From NCBI GenBank assembly GCA_021163455.1, contig JAGGWT010000036.1, forward strand, positions 1 through 13,107: a stretch of 13,107 nucleotides of DNA. The letters run 5' to 3'. Both the position numbers and the translations under genes were made by a program. Each line of letters begins with the position of its first letter. Position 1 is the stretch's first letter. Source of the DNA: Thermoplasmata archaeon. Lineage in GTDB: Archaea > Thermoplasmatota > E2 > DHVEG-1 > B18-G2. Positions 12,731-13,107 of this stretch are shown here, in pieces. The notes beneath the pieces are model-generated. The model was not told the DNA's origin. It worked only from the letters and a program-made list of their open reading frames with translations, and did not search any database.

Positions 12731-13107
12731 ATGAAGAAGGCAGTGATTATACTCACAAACGGATTTGAGGAGATAGAGGCTCTATCCGTGGTTGATATTC
12801 TAAGAAGATGTGAGATAGCCGTTGATGTGGCAGGGACAGAAGAAAACCTGGTCGAGGGTGCACACGGGGTGAAGGTTATACCGGATAAGCATCTGAACGA
12901 TGTCAACATAGATGACTACGATGCTTTTATTCTGCCCGGCGGCGCACCCGGATACATGAATCTGAGAAAGAACGAAAAGGTCCTTGACTTAGTGAGAGAA
13001 GCATATGAAAAGAAGAAACTGGTTGCTGCAATATGTGCTGCGCCAGTGGTTCTTGCCGATGCCGGTATTCTCAAAGGAAAAAAAGCAACCATCTATCCAG
13101 GGATGGA
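12731..13107 (+). CDS. DJ-1/PfpI superfamily protein, N-terminal part (truncated by window edge)
   Basis: The frame is open from ATG 12731 to the window edge (125 full codons). It begins MKKAVIILTNGFEEIEA, the classic DJ-1/ThiJ start with Glu16 at the conserved acidic position. LPGGAPGYMNL and AAICAAPVVLADAGIL follow; Cys102 sits in the nucleophile elbow, equivalent to human DJ-1 Cys106. This looks like the DJ-1 clade rather than the hexameric PfpI protease type, in which the elbow usually reads differently. Members are cysteine-dependent, redox-responsive enzymes, in some cases glyoxalase or deglycase candidates; the substrate here is unknown. An in-frame ATG at 12713 is possible but lies upstream of the predicted transcript start, and GGGG at 12721-12724 favours 12731. 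About a third of the protein is missing. Confidence 0.88.
   Translation, partial: MKKAVIILTNGFEEIEALSVVDILRRCEIAVDVAGTEENLVEGAHGVKVIPDKHLNDVNIDDYDAFILPGGAPGYMNLRKNEKVLDLVREAYEKKKLVAAICAAPVVLADAGILKGKKATIYPGM

Noticed and set aside
1..13107. CRISPR arrays, insertion sequences, integrases, tRNA or rRNA genes
   Set aside because: No regularly spaced repeats, terminal inverted repeats around a transposase frame, or cloverleaf-like sequence was found by eye; genes fill nearly all the window.

Overview
The window looks like chromosomal DNA from a thermophilic euryarchaeon. The archaeal signs are TATA/BRE-like promoters about 25 bp upstream of starts, several near-leaderless genes, GGTGAT-type ribosome binding sites, heavy use of AGA/AGG and ATA codons, and archaeal families (DUF211, archaeal ATPase, KptA/Tpt1). 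The pair inositol-1-phosphate synthase plus a fused cytidylyltransferase/CDP-alcohol transferase makes the di-myo-inositol-phosphate class of heat-stress solutes, which points to life in hot conditions. A secreted gingipain-like C25 protease with PKD and OmpL47-like repeats recalls protein-degrading Thermoplasmatota (Aciduliprofundum or Marine Benthic Group D relatives). That placement is an inference, not shown by the sequence.

Layout. On the minus strand at the left edge are the N-terminal part of a small archaeal ATPase (1-519), a DUF211 gene (620-910) and a 1230-aa exported C25 protease (963-4655). A 182-bp divergent promoter region separates the protease from a 1223-aa exported multidomain protein on the plus strand (4838-8509). 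A 212-bp regulatory region then precedes the two-gene inositol-solute operon (8722-11120), whose genes overlap by 4 bp. A tpt1/kptA gene (11192-11734) runs head-on into a minus-strand pair, a UPF0047/YjbQ protein (12273-12671) and a YqiA-like alpha/beta hydrolase (11735-12268). A DJ-1/PfpI family gene starts divergently at 12731 and is cut off by the window edge.

How the parts fit. The two giant exported proteins share OmpL47-like repeats and a homologous C-terminal Ig-like module, and they are divergently transcribed, so they probably form one extracellular protein-binding and protein-degrading unit. Protein 1 cuts; protein 2 has only binding folds (CBM9/DOMON-like, three MAM-like jelly rolls, CARDB). 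The inositol operon makes inositol-1-phosphate from glucose-6-phosphate, activates it with CTP and condenses it with inositol-1-phosphate.

The strongest new signal is in the leader of that operon. Positions 8662-8719 can form a hairpin of 11 + 8 base pairs, interrupted by one mismatch, that buries the whole ribosome binding site two bases before the GTG start. This makes it a candidate archaeal RNA thermometer, or another translational switch, in front of heat-solute genes. No RNA genes, CRISPR arrays, insertion sequences or phage genes were seen.
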